Assembly: GCA_019925095.2 (NCBI GenBank)
Contig: CM034406.1
Span: 10,729,388-10,793,387, forward strand
Length of the DNA stretch: 64,000 nucleotides
DNA from: Dendrolimus kikuchii
Lineage: Eukaryota > Arthropoda > Insecta > Lepidoptera > Lasiocampidae
Direction of reading: 5' to 3'
The position numbers were made by a program, and so were the translations under genes. Numbering within the stretch: the stretch's first letter is position 1; each line of letters begins with the position of its first letter. This document shows, piece by piece, positions 45,600 through 55,929 of the stretch. Below the pieces are notes generated by a model that searched no databases, was not told where the DNA came from, and worked only from the letters and a program-made list of their open reading frames with translations.

Positions 45600-46145
45600 G
45601 TCTTTATCTTAAATTTTAAAAATGCCATGTCTGTATATTGTAGCTATTTAAAAAAAACAAGTGGAATACACTATGTAAGCGATGGAGAACATGATGCATT
45701 TTTTTCAGATTTTTTGTCTCTTTGTCGGTTTGCTTGTTTGTTCGGCATTCACGTAAAAACTACTGGGCCGACTTCAATGCGGTTTTCGTTGATCGACAGC
45801 AACTTCTTAGACTTGCAATCTGCGCTGCTTTTTATCCTGGGAATCCCACGGGAAATTTTCTGGGAATGATTTAAAATTGCCAAATTTGAAAACAAAATCT
45901 AATTCCAATGTCATTTTTTCACTGATCGTTAGTAAATTTTATGTAATAAAATGTGTTATATTTTTAGGAAACCCGCGGGAATTTTCCAGGGAGTGGTTTG
46001 TAGTTGTACGGGTGCGTAAAATTAGTTTATTCCGATACAGTAAAACGATAGCTTACATTCTATTTTAAATGCTGCGGTACTTTGTGTCCCGGAAATCCCG
46101 CAGAAATTTCAAGTCAAGCGTGGACGAAGTCGGGGGCAATCCTAG
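45600..46145 (+). mobile_element. Helitron-like element, family A, with CTAG end
   Basis: The only family-A copy here with a 3' terminus: GAAGTCGGGGGCAATCCTAG|T (CTAG at 46142-46145). The interior has ATGCCATGTCTGTATATTG, GATCGACAGCAACTTCTTAG and GAATCCCACGGGAAATTTTC. The 5' end is degraded. The 139- and 63-codon frames are not conserved. Confidence 0.65.
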
Positions 46146-46820
46146 TATTATATAATATTAGTTATTCTCAGGTCTTATTCATATTCAGTTAGAATAAGTT
46201 TGTAGGCTCTAACTCAATATGAATAAGAGCGTACTAGACGAAATTTGTCAGAGAAGTGTCGATTATTAGGCGCTTTGTAATAGAGATGTGGAGACATGTT
46301 ACAATAAATTCTAACATTATTTACGTAAATGTATGAAAGAATAGAGTTTAAAATAACGTCTTACTTTTAATAGAAAAATAATATCAATTATTCTTTGAAT
46401 AGTAATGATTGAACACTGTAGACACAGGAATGGAGGATATCCAAAAATGAGAGGTTTTTCGTATTAATTCGTTTTTTACAATAAAATCGTTACGCTGGTA
46501 AATTTTGAACGTATATAATGAAGTAATGACGTGACTTGAAGTTCGTAAGCGTGACATTTTATGTGTGACTGTTCATGTGACGTTTACGTATTTTGAATGT
46601 CGTTGTTGATGTCGATGGCAACTATCCAAAACTATCAAAATTGGCGTATTGTGTCTGAATACAACACTTTGACTTATTTTACTTGTAGAAACCTAAGACA
46701 TCATACGCAAGTACAAAATATTTAAGGCTGCGACGTTTTGTAATATGATAATAAGTATTTAAGTTGATTTCATTGTCCGTTCATCCACTAAGCAGCAAAA
46801 CTGTAAAATAATTAAACATG
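46146..46820. other. unassigned AT-rich sequence
   Basis: No supported feature. Confidence 0.4.
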
Positions 46821-46826
46821 AACAAT

Positions 46827-47155
46827 TGTCGGGGTGAAGGTAAGGAAAGGAATGCCCCGGTGGATCGGGCATGTGGAAAGAATACATGATGAAAAAATGA
46901 CTAAACAGATATACAATGCAAAAGTGGATGGATGCAGAAGTCGTGGAAGGCCACGACACACCTTCCATGATCAAATTGATCGTGTACTAGCAGAAGGTGA
47001 TGTTAGGAGCCTTAAGAACAGACGAGCGTGCATGACAAGAGTTATGAATGTCAAAGAAGCAAGTAAGGTGTGTAAGAATAAGCCTAAATGGCGCTCTGTT
47101 GTCCGTGCCTACCCCGCAAGGGAACTGGCGTGAAGTTATGTATGTATGTATGTAT
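46827..47155 (+). pseudogene. RTE-type LINE ORF2 C-terminus and tail
   Basis: A 5'-truncated copy. The frame at 46834-47133 (99 residues) contains RWIGHVERIHDEKM, GCRSRGRPRHTFHDQIDRVL and the ending RAYPARELA. This is the C-terminal region after the reverse transcriptase of RTE-like LINEs and is about 90 percent identical to the minus-strand frame at 58686-59237. It ends TGA then (TATG)n at 47136-47155. It has no 5' promoter or catalytic part, so it is dead on arrival. Confidence 0.88.
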
Positions 47156-47159
47156 GAAT

Positions 47160-47805
47160 AATTATTTTACAATATACATATAGTCGTGTAGGGTATTGTT
47201 AGGAGCTTATATCTCTAACGAAACTTAATTCTATCAATAACATAATATATATATATATATATCATAACAATAATGAATAGTTTGTGAGATATGGGGTGTT
47301 TTCGATTAAATGTTTTTTTTGTAGCGTACCGAAATGACGAAGAAAGTATTATATATACATAAATCACTTCTATGAAACCTTTCATAGTTGGTGGACTCCC
47401 ACGGACTTGCCCGATTTTTTATTTAGCGTTTCCATAATAAAAACGACTAATATTAATCACTTTCCTCGATGTTAGTAGATTTATGGTCATATAATAATTG
47501 TATAAAATTTACAGCATAAACATCGATCAGTGCCTTGAACGTTCCATTCGATTTTCTATATACAACATTCGCGACAAATTGCCCGTAAAAATTTACGTTG
47601 AAAGTACGAATCGAACTTACGAATTAGGGGTTCCGTCAGATTATTATCAAAATATAATGACATGTAAATATACGCAAACAATATATACGCACGGCTTACA
47701 AATAAAAATTTGCTATAACACGTATAATGATATGGCGTTATAAAACGTCCCACAGAGATTTGTTTTGACTATGGAAAATTATTTGTTTTTATTAAATTGG
47801 GTCAT
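47160..47805. other. unassigned AT-rich sequence
   Basis: An (AT)n run at 47244-47262. The 81-codon frame at 47498 has no recognisable domain. Confidence 0.35.
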
Positions 47806-47811
47806 TCATAT

Positions 47812-48314
47812 TGTTACGAATTGCTGGACTCGAATTAAAATGCCGTTAGAATTATTATAGTTTATTAGAACTATACAAACAGGTATAACACAGGTACAAA
47901 TATAACCGAACACAAAAAATCCAAACGCAATGCGAAAGGTCGTAATTCAATAAAATGCGCACAGTCCGTCACTAATTAATTCCCGAATGTACATACGTCT
48001 CGCCTTAATCGTGGTTCTCTCTCGACTGCTTCCTCTCCCCATCAGGCCGTCGTTTTATACTTCACAAATACAATTGTGCACGTATCGTAGTCGACGTAAT
48101 CCGAAACACCAGGCTAATGATTCGGTCGCAAGCGGCCGTAAACGAGTACAGCAAAACAATGGGCTGTTCTCTAGAAACGTATGCCAATAAATAAGTAAAC
48201 AAAAGAAGACGATCAAAAAATAATTACAATCGGTTCAAATGCCGACAGGTAATAAAATGTGTTTTTACAGATATGCAGGTGGAATTTGTTTTTGTCGGAA
48301 CCTAAGTTGTAACA
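47812..48314 (-). mobile_element. solo LTR (Ty3/gypsy-like), copy 1
   Basis: It runs TGTTACGAA...GTTGTAACA, with TG/CA inverted ends, flanked by ATAT on both sides (47808-47811, 48315-48318). A 4-bp ATAT duplication is typical of gypsy-type integrases with TATA-like target preference. Promoter-like TATAAAAC on the minus strand (near 48051-48058) and AATAAA-like signals nearer the 47.8 kb end put the sense strand on minus. No internal region remains. It is homologous to 57476-57995. Confidence 0.82.
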
Positions 48315-48397
48315 ATATATTATAGTCTCAACCGATCTGGGGACGCGTGTAAACTTAAAGTATGCACGATGTACAATTGTTTTTTTTATTTATTTTT

Positions 48398-48700
48398 TTG
48401 CAGGAGTTCAGCAGACAGGCAGACGGCCCACTTGATGGAAAGCGTTTACTATCGCCTATGGATATTAGCAATGCCAAAGGTGCTACAAATGCGCTGCTGC
48501 TCTCTTAAAGGAGACTGGAACCTGGTCACTAATGCCGGAACACAACACAAGGTTGTTATGGCAGCATACTCTAGACCAGGAGTGGTCGCCATCCAGTCGA
48601 GCAAATACCTTACCACCTGGCTGTGGGTTGTTTAGTCGCCTCTTACGACAGCCCGCCAGGCCGCAGGAAACTGTATGGTTTCTGCGTTTCTGCACGGATA
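48398..48700 (+). repeat. CAGACGG-family repeat, copy 5
   Basis: Full-length, TTGCAGGAGTTCAGCAGACA to CGTTTCTGCACGGA. The best reference copy in the window. Confidence 0.75.
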
Positions 48701-48704
48701 AAAA

Positions 48705-49090
48705 TTGTATATAGTGCATATTTTAAGTTACAGCAATAGGTACCTAAATAGCATTCTAATCTGTTACTCTGATTGATTGATTTTTTCACTTTAATTGCTA
48801 GATGTCGCTAGTATTGATTACTATTTCAAAGAAGATATTTGTAAAAAAATATTGGTTTAGTTCTAACACTGCTTAAATATAACATTGGAAAGAAACTTAA
48901 GAAGGTTTAAACTTTTAAGTCACATGTTTAAAAATAAATAAATAATATAAGATCAAAAAGCGAGAGAAGAATGATCTGTAACGCCATCTAGTCATGTAGG
49001 ATTAAAGTAAATAAAGATAAGATTTTAATAAACACAAAAATCAACTTTAACATTAAATAAATAAGTAAAGAAAGTTACAAAAACAGACTT
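48705..49090. other. AT-rich sequence including old flank repeat
   Basis: CGCCATCTAGTCATGTAG near 48983-49001 is shared with about 3391-3409. Otherwise unassigned. Confidence 0.4.
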
Positions 49091-49165
49091 CAAAAACTAA
49101 ATAATTTCTTAATAAAACTACGTTTTAACGGTTTTAAGCGCGGTAATTTTATTTGATTTTGGTTT

Positions 49166-49207
49166 TTCCGACGTTTCGGCCACTTTTCAGTGGCCGTGAT
49201 CACGGAA
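49166..49207 (-). ncRNA. hammerhead-like motif, left arm
   Basis: Mirror copy of the motif at 49627-49668: UUCC, GUGAUCA-C, a 7-bp GGCCACU/AGUGGCC stem with GAAA loop, GAAAC-GUC, GGAA. See that entry for the comparison with the hammerhead fold. Cleavage activity is not shown. Confidence 0.4.
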
Positions 49208-49626
49208 GACAAAGATGTCAAGTGTCAACGAGTATTGTTAAAGTTTTATTTAGCCTACCGCCAACTTATTAATTTTAATTATTTAATTTTTAATTTTGTT
49301 TATGGTTATTATTTAATCTATGGGAGCCTAATCTAATTTACTACCGCTTCGCAACATGTTATGGCTTGAACAGAAGAAGCGGCGCAAGGACCTCTTTAGC
49401 AAACGTGCCTAGCTCTAATAATTTTATATAATATTAAAATGGGTGGAAGGAAAAATAAAAGTAATTCTTCCATAACATGTTGCGAAGCGGTAGTAAATTA
49501 GATTAGGCTCCCATAGATTAAATAATAACCATAAACAAAATTAAAAATTAAATAATTAAAATTAATAAGTTGGCGGTAGGCTAAATAAAACTTTAACAAT
49601 ACTCGTTGACACTTGACATCTTTGTC

Positions 49627-49668
49627 TTCCGTGATCACGGCCACTGAAAAGTGGCCGAAACGTCGGAA
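49627..49668 (+). ncRNA. hammerhead-ribozyme-like motif, right arm
   Basis: Layout: UUCC (49627-49630) can pair with GGAA (49665-49668) as stem I. GUGAUCA (49631-49637) sits where CUGANGA is expected. GGCCACU-GAAA-AGUGGCC forms stem II. GAAA (49657-49660) is the conserved second strand, and C-G-U-C gives a GUC cleavage triplet with a stem III of at most two pairs. Differences from the consensus are C3 to G, G8 to C (a swapped pair) and one extra C after A9. Penelope-like elements are known to carry hammerheads with tiny stem III. Whether this one cleaves is unknown. Confidence 0.45.
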
Positions 49669-49789
49669 AAACCAAAATCAAATAAAATTACCGCGTTTAA
49701 AACCGTTAAAACGTAGTTTTATTATGTATACAAGTCGCGAAAACGTAAGAAAATATTAAATAATTTCTTAGTCAAAAATCTTTATTAAG

Positions 49790-50115
49790 TTATTTTATAC
49801 TTTTTAGTTTTCGAAGTCGGTTTTTTTAAACGAAGTTTTTTTTGTTACTTTTTAGTGTCTAGCTATGGGTAGGCCTACGAAGGGTGCCGCGCGCCTTACA
49901 AATGTAGATCCCATGAAACGGGAATGAAAAACTACTAGGCAAACCTATGTTAAATTTTTAGGGGACTAAATGGCAACTATTTCGCATCAAACTAAATAAG
50001 AATCACGTAAATCGGATCATAAATCTCAACATAATCGGTGTACATACATAAAAAAATATACCAATCACATTGAGAACCTCCTCCTTTTTGAGTCGGTTAA
50101 AAAAATAAAAACTTT
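49790..50115 (+). repeat. Lepidoptera-type repeat with GAAGTCGGTT direct ends
   Basis: TTTCGAAGTCGGTTTTTTTAA near 49808 and TTTTTGAGTCGGTTAAAAAA near 50084 bracket a unit with AACTACTAGGCAAACCTATG and TTGAGAACCTCCTCC. No coding. Confidence 0.5.
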
Positions 50116-50427
50116 AGAGTTAAGTTTGGCGATTGTTCTCATTCGTAGTACAACCATCCGCGTAATTTTGCATTCTTAGTACCTACACCTTTATTCCGGA
50201 CGCATACCTGCCTATAAGGGTTTAATGTTTTCATTCCACAAAATGGTACCCTAAATGTAAGGATACTTATGTAACATTACACGTCCGAATAGTCTGTCCG
50301 ACGCAGACGTTACCCCTTTAACAAATGATTCGTGAGTTCTAACGCTGGACTAAATACCAAAAGCATACTTGAACAAAAGTTGATTGAAATACCGCTTTTC
50401 ATGTCATATTCAATCTTTTTTATTCAT

Positions 50428-50540
50428 CTATACTAATATTACAAAGAGGAAAGATTTCTATAATAAACTCAAAAACTACTGGACCTATTTCAAAAATTCT
50501 TTCACCATTCGAATGCTACATTATCCCTGATTAAATTATA
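50428..50540 (+). mobile_element. Helitron-like family-B 5' fragment
   Basis: A|TCTATACTAATATTACAAAG at about 50428 matches the starts at 28417 and 43540. The copy breaks down at the AT run near 50541. Confidence 0.55.
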
Positions 50541-50599
50541 TATATGTATATATATATAAATAATAAATAATATAGGCTACATAAAAATTAGGGATCCCC

Positions 50600-50812
50600 A
50601 GGGCGGCCTGTCATAAGAGGCGACAAAACCTACAGCCAGGTGGTAGGGTATTTGTCCGACTGGATGGCTACCACCCCTGGTCTACAGTATGCCGCCACTC
50701 CCTTAAGAGAGCAGCAGCGCATTTGTAGCACCTTTGGTGTTGTAAATGTCCATAGGCGATGGTAACCGCTTTCATAAAGTGGGTCGTCTGCCTGTCTCTG
50801 AACTGCTGCAAT
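50600..50812 (-). repeat. CAGACGG-family repeat, copy 6 (internal deletion)
   Basis: The minus strand starts TTGCAGCAGTTCAGAGACAGG. The GACTGGAACCTGGCC segment and ~70 bp around it are deleted compared with other copies. Confidence 0.7.
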
Positions 50813-50849
50813 TAAAAAAATAAAACAAAATACTTGGTGCTTCAATCGG

Positions 50850-51000
50850 GGTCTACGATTTTGATGAAATTTTATGTGTGTTTGAGTAGGCCCCGGGATG
50901 ATTTAGATTCACAATTAGACCCGGTAGGTGGCGCTGGAATCGGGTTTTAGATTTTTATTTTTTCAGGGCAGGACAGCGTCTGGCGAGACCAATCTGATAT
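50850..51000 (+). repeat. single monomer of the 118-bp array unit
   Basis: GATTTTGATGAAATTTTATG (50857), GTGTTTGAGTAGGCCCCGGG and CCGGTAGGTGGCGCTGGAAT correspond to one unit of the array at 62007-62620. It is followed by GGACAGCGTCTGGCGAGACC, which resembles the end region of Helitron-like elements but lacks CTAG. Confidence 0.65.
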
Positions 51001-51029
51001 ATACCGAGACGTTGTGTGTATTTAAATTA

Positions 51030-51637
51030 GGTATACCTATGACAGACTGTGATGGCCGATTTGAAGTTGGCCCGCTTATGAAGTTTCATATAAATTAATA
51101 TCTACGTTTGAAGGAGCTACTTGCTGTTTGATGTGCAATAAGTCATAACATTTATCGAAGGTATAATCTTAACACGTGAGTAAAGGAGACTGGGATAAGG
51201 AAATAGAACCTTTAAATTAATAAGGGAAGATAGATTAGATAATATTATAGAAAATGAATCTTATTAAATATGAGGTGATGATAACAGTGTCGACAATGAA
51301 AATAGCACTATGGACGAATCTGATTAATTATGGCCTTTCGTGGCACCTTTTATTGTCTTTCTTTAAGCATTTATTTGTTGTCCAAATAAAGTATATATAT
51401 GAATATATTTATGTACATTAACTTTCGTTCCAAGGTTCAGTCTATTCAAATATGTATATTAAGTAAACATTTATATATTCGTTTTTATGAAAGCTTTTTA
51501 ATTAGCTACTATTTATAATACCAAAAATTTATAGATACGACTCGCACATCTTTGTATGTTTATTAATAATGGAATGACATACTTCACGTCACTATTGTAA
51601 TGTGTCAAATCGGCCATCATAGCTTGCCGTCGGTATA
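51030..51637. mobile_element. putative TIR element, 608 bp
   Basis: The ends 51030-51064 and 51605-51637 are inverted. TGATGGCCGATTTGA and TCAAATCGGCCATCA match over 15 bp, with weaker similarity out to ATACC/GGTAT. The interior is AT-rich and non-coding. The exact outer boundaries and target duplication are unclear. Confidence 0.5.
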
Positions 51638-51639
51638 AT

Positions 51640-53165
51640 TATTGAAAGTCTGAAAAGAAGACGAAGATGCTATGTTAAAACCATAGATGAACAATATATA
51701 GACGCACTCTACTTAAACAAAAGCGTGAAATAAGTGTTTTTTACAAACACAGGGCTTAAAATCTACGGAAGTAATAAAATATAAAACCAAAATTCAAAAC
51801 TAAAACTAATTGGCATATTTATTTTTGACTATTTACGAAAAACTTGTTGAGAAATATTCACTCACAAGTAAGAAAATTCTACCGGCGTGTTCGTGGTAAC
51901 ATTTAATACGGATACCTATTTCATAATCGGCTTCCTTTAACCAGCTTCACTGTGAGAGTTGGAGACTTCGTCTATTTATAATTGGTCTAAGATTAAAATA
52001 ATGATAAAGAAGCGTATTTTAGTTGTTCAATATTTATTGAAAAATAATAGGCAATTTTATTCCTATATCTGAACTTCCATTATGTATTTGGTTATTGTTC
52101 ATTGGACCGAAGTTATTGGAAAGTTTGTAAAACTTTTTTATACGCCACTGTTTGCAGGCAATCCATATTGCAATATTTGAAATATGACTCGTTCAAAAGT
52201 TTCAGTTTTTGTTTGAATGCGTTTTATTTAGAGCCGGAGAGAAATTTCAACAGATGAAATTTAAATAGTATTATTGCATAAGGTTTGTTTATAACTTCTA
52301 TGTTTTATATATTTGAGTGTATTTAAGATTTATTAAATCGTTACTAATGTGTCGCGGCACGATTAACCAAGGATGATACACACTGATGCAATCGGACATG
52401 AATCCAATACGCACGCGCCGGTGTGTACGCGCAATATTAACCTTTTACTATGAAAACGCTCATTGTCTACGGCCAACCGCCAATATTCGAAATATCACGA
52501 ACGAGACGACGACAAAAATTGTACGCGCAAGAAAATTTATTGTAAAAGCGCAAATTATTGAAAATATACGCATTTCGAGCCAAAGGGTGCTTCATTGAAG
52601 TCTTCCTACGCTTCACAAACAAATAAATTACAGGGTGGCAAAATAAAGTAGAAAATAATAGGGGCGCCACTTTCGCAAATTTGTCTAAACTCTAGGAACC
52701 CCAATATTAGATCAAGAGTTATTTTGATACTTACTAGTGATTTTTAGTACGACATCAAACATCGTGCAAGTATCAAGTTGCTTTAGCTACGACCTACACA
52801 TTTTGTCAACATAGCATAGTTTAATAATAATTACTATAATTTTGTAAGCAAGAGCTTTAGCGCCTTATGATAGTTAACAGAACAATTTTTTGATTAAAAG
52901 AACTTAAACTGACTATTAAAAACCTATCATGTCGGCTGTTTTTTGGTAAATATCGCCGAATTATATTGAAACGATTTTTGCTTCCAATTCCACTGGACGT
53001 CCTTTGTAATATTAAAAATTACTGCTCACGTAAAATTCGGTATTGTTACATGCGTATTTTATTATTTTGATTGGAATTTAGACTCGGATCAGCGTTAAAG
53101 TTACAATAACATGGACAAATTCGCTTTGTTTATGATTCACTGACCTTGACTACAGATAAAATAGA
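51640..53165. other. unassigned sequence
   Basis: No supported gene. Short frames at 52386-52670 on both strands overlap and lack domains. Confidence 0.35.
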
Positions 53166-53689
53166 ATATTGCCAGAAGGCAAAAAAATAGTTCTAATTCT
53201 AGACGTTATAGTCAGGTTATACTACTTCCTTTGCATTAAGCTGCTACTAAGTTTGTTCAAGAATTGGCTGGACACCAATAACTCGGAAGTTCAGGTTTTC
53301 ATGTGTACCTTCACTGATAATACTTGGTTCTGTTGGAACCGCCAACAAATACTTTTTAATATGGTTGATGATGTCAGCCGATTTGACAGTCCGTTTGACA
53401 GTCCGTTCCCCTACTTCTTCCCCATATTAAATCGTCATTATATACACAAGTTTCTATTTATTTAAATTCCACAGTGTTTTATATATTCTTTTTAGTCCTC
53501 GAGCCGGATAAAGCTGTATGATGTTGAATAAAATGAATCCTGTTGTTTGTACGATACCTATTCACAATTTACCGTTTTTGGATATTTGTCAATCGATTTC
53601 CAATTAAAATAAAAGACTTCAAATTAAAATATACAACTAATTTATCCATTTTATTATTTCACTATTATTATTGTCTTGATATCTTGCAG

Positions 53690-53761
53690 GGTTCAGAAGG
53701 TGTGAATATAAAGTCCCAAGCCCCTCACGAAGCCTTGAATTGGCGGGTACAGTTCATATAA
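53690..53761 (+). CDS. candidate terminal exon (24 codons)
   Basis: A good acceptor TTGTCTTGATATCTTGCAG ends at 53689. The following 72 nt are open from the first base, encode GSEGVNIKSQAPHEALNWRV plus three more residues, and end in TAA at 53759-53761. The composition is clearly richer in GC than the flanks. Gene unknown, and no upstream exon identified. Confidence 0.3.
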   Translation, partial: GSEGVNIKSQAPHEALNWRVQFI

Positions 53762-53764
53762 AAT

Positions 53765-54710
53765 ACGAGAAAACATCACTATAGTGACTGATAGTGAAGA
53801 AATTCAGTATTAAAATGCACCCTAAAAATTTATCTCAGAAAAAAGTGAAATCACGAGCTTTTCAAGTTGAAAATACTCTTTGTCAAATCTCGACACCTAA
53901 TAAAAGGCTTGATCTAATCGGGCTGACATCCATTCCACTCAATATCATGAAAATCGCTTTCACCCTGTATTAGTTCGATTAAACTCACCTCGGCAAAGCG
54001 CAGGCTTAGGGTTACCAGTGAAAAAATAAAAATCTAGAATTTCAAAACATATCGGCATGATTTTATAGTTATTACTTACATCGATTGAATGACGCACATT
54101 GATAAGCATCGTGTGTGCGACTGTATGACACATAATACGGTGCATAACATGACAAAAATATATTGCAAGTTATGACAAGATTTGAAGTTATGGTAGAATT
54201 ATATGAATTATATTTGCGCCTCACATTGTACATAGTAATTATACAGGTCTTAAATTATATATCAGTCCACATACCATTACTGATAAGGCGTACAAGTATT
54301 ACTTTGCCTTTCACAACAAGGTATAAATATATATGTAAAACTGGCGTCTCAGTGATTAACGCAACAGCATTTGATTTGAATGATGTGCTTTCAAACTCTT
54401 GCACCGAGTATGCATATGCTTAGACAGTTTTTTAGATGTTACTATTATCACGTGCTCACGGTAATAAAAAACATTGTGAGGAAATCCGAAAATCGAAATG
54501 CGTGAAACTCGATGGCTTATGCCCGTGTAGCATTTATGGGTTATTATTCTATATTGAAGCGTGCTCTAAAAATCTATACCAATTAATAAAATTAAAAAGT
54601 CTCTCTCTGATTTCGAAATAATGAACAAAATTCAAATCGAAACTACTATTTATGTAATGCCTAGCTATTATTGTTTATTAATTTTTATTCATCGCTTATA
54701 TGTATGTGCA
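53765..54710. other. unassigned sequence
   Basis: Two plus-strand frames (54163-54423 and 54436-54621) have no recognisable domains or splice context. Confidence 0.35.
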
Positions 54711-54714
54711 GGTT

Positions 54715-54870
54715 TCATCACAATGTTTTCCTTCATCATTAGCACGTGGTAATTTTAATAACATGCATACTAGGTCAGAAAATTGCCTAAGCGGTGATTA
54801 CTTTCCGGCCAGGATTTTAGTCCGCGGCCTTTGAGTCTGGAAGCGAGGGCGCTACCACGACTAACATGGT
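54715..54870 (-). repeat. tRNA-related SINE, partial (pairs with 43655)
   Basis: TTTCCTTCATCATTAGCACG and AGGTCAGAAAATTGCCTAAG match the other copy. The B-box region is mutated (ATTTTAGTCC). Confidence 0.6.
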
Positions 54871-54874
54871 ATAG

Positions 54875-55735
54875 CTGCTAGGTATTAAATGTCTTTGATA
54901 CCCGGAAGACTTAGAAGATCTGTATTACCGGAGGTGTCTAGAAAATTCTCAATGTGTGGCAACCCTGCCCAGGTCAGGGTTATAAATTGACCTTTAGGCT
55001 TTTTGAATATATTTTGGCATTCGTGTCTGTCTGTATTTATTCAAACGACATTTTAACCGCGACAGTGAATGTTAGCTTGGAATAAGTTTTTAAGTCAAGG
55101 ACGTTCGGCTTTGGAGAAGCCGGATCAACGTGCGACATATAATAGATATTTTTGTAGGGGTAGGTACAACTTTTATATTTAGCATTGTTTTGCTACTGAA
55201 GGGCGCTATCGGAAAAAAATTGAATTAAGCACAAAACTAGTTGTATTTTAACTAATTGTTGTGAACCAAATTTGCCAAAAAATCTTTTAAAATCGTCTTA
55301 CCAACCTTCCAATCGTATATGTGTAGTATATGCAAGGGTGCTTCCGAATAATTTTTAATGTAAAGGACGATGAAAGTAAGCACGGTATCAGTCGATACAC
55401 CACAAGGCCAGAAGTAAATAATGGTTCGCTGGCATGGATACCTAAGGATAGAACGGCACATTGTAATGATGACGTCTTAAGGATAAACGGAGTATATTAC
55501 ACTACGTATAGCCAGCCAAACAAGTGCTTTGCCAGTTTTGACAACAATTCGTAGTTAACGAAATATTCGTTAAGGAGATTTGGAACTGGGATATATTTGA
55601 ATCTTTTCTTACTATCACAAAGATCTTATCTTAGATAGACCTTGTCATCCTATGAGGTACAAATGATATTCGATCTTAGGGTTATAAAGGACTTTTCAAG
55701 CTACATATGCATATTATTATTACAGATTACTAGTA
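54875..55735. other. unassigned sequence
   Basis: ACCCTGCCCAGGTCAGGGT near 54963 is a small palindrome. The 74-codon frame at 55330 has no recognised domain. Confidence 0.35.
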
Positions 55736-55739
55736 TTTT

Positions 55740-55850
55740 CCCCGCGGCTACACCGCGGGTCAAACTCTAGGAAGTAGCTTTATTTTATCATATTTGTTTA
55801 TTTATTTTCCTTTGTTGCTGAATTGTAAACTTAATCTAAATTATCTTTTT
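55740..55850 (-). mobile_element. Helitron-like 3' terminus, family C
   Basis: The minus strand reads CCGCGGTGTAGCCGCGG then GGAAAATACTAG|T. This is a GC-rich hairpin ~10 bp before CTAG|T, the classic Helitron 3' end. The body to the right is AT-rich and its 5' end was not found. Confidence 0.6.
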
Positions 55851-55929
55851 TTACATCTGTGTTAATATATTCAGCGTGTCTTTTGTTACGTAGTCCTTTC
55901 TTTATTCAGAGAAAATCCGCTTGTCAACA

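Larger units (their letters stand above)
49112..49756 (+). mobile_element. palindromic (inverted-dimer) element with one-sided tail, copy 1
   Basis: Two 254-bp arms (49111-49364 and 49470-49723) are inverted copies with a single mismatch, around a 105-bp spacer. A 33-bp tail (49724-49756, ATGTATACAAGTCGCGAAAA...) lies only on the right. The whole is flanked by the exact 14-bp duplication TAAATAATTTCTTA at 49098-49111 and 49757-49770. Comparison with 63121-63581 shows the spacer belongs to the left unit, so this is a head-to-head dimer. It encodes no protein. Long, variable target duplications and a unit dimer with a short extension resemble Penelope-like element termini rather than DNA-transposon TIRs. 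That class assignment is an inference. Confidence 0.8.

Noticed and set aside
46834..47133. A 99-residue host protein
   Set aside because: It is the C-terminus of an RTE-type LINE, repeated at 58.7 kb with the same (TATG)n tail.
49627..49668. A canonical hammerhead ribozyme
   Set aside because: The CUGANGA core is not present as such (GUGAUCA plus an extra C). I keep it only as a hammerhead-like motif.
49111..49723. A Tc1/mariner-type MITE with TA duplication
   Set aside because: TA does flank the inner arms, but the conserved tail outside the right arm and the 14-bp duplication beyond it show that the arms are not the element's ends.
53169..53465. A 98-codon plus-strand gene
   Set aside because: Low-complexity hydrophobic composition, AT-driven codons, and no splice or start context.
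55330..55554. A 74-codon frame starting MQGCFRIIFN as a THAP-type zinc finger
   Set aside because: The cysteine/histidine spacing of a THAP domain is not met.
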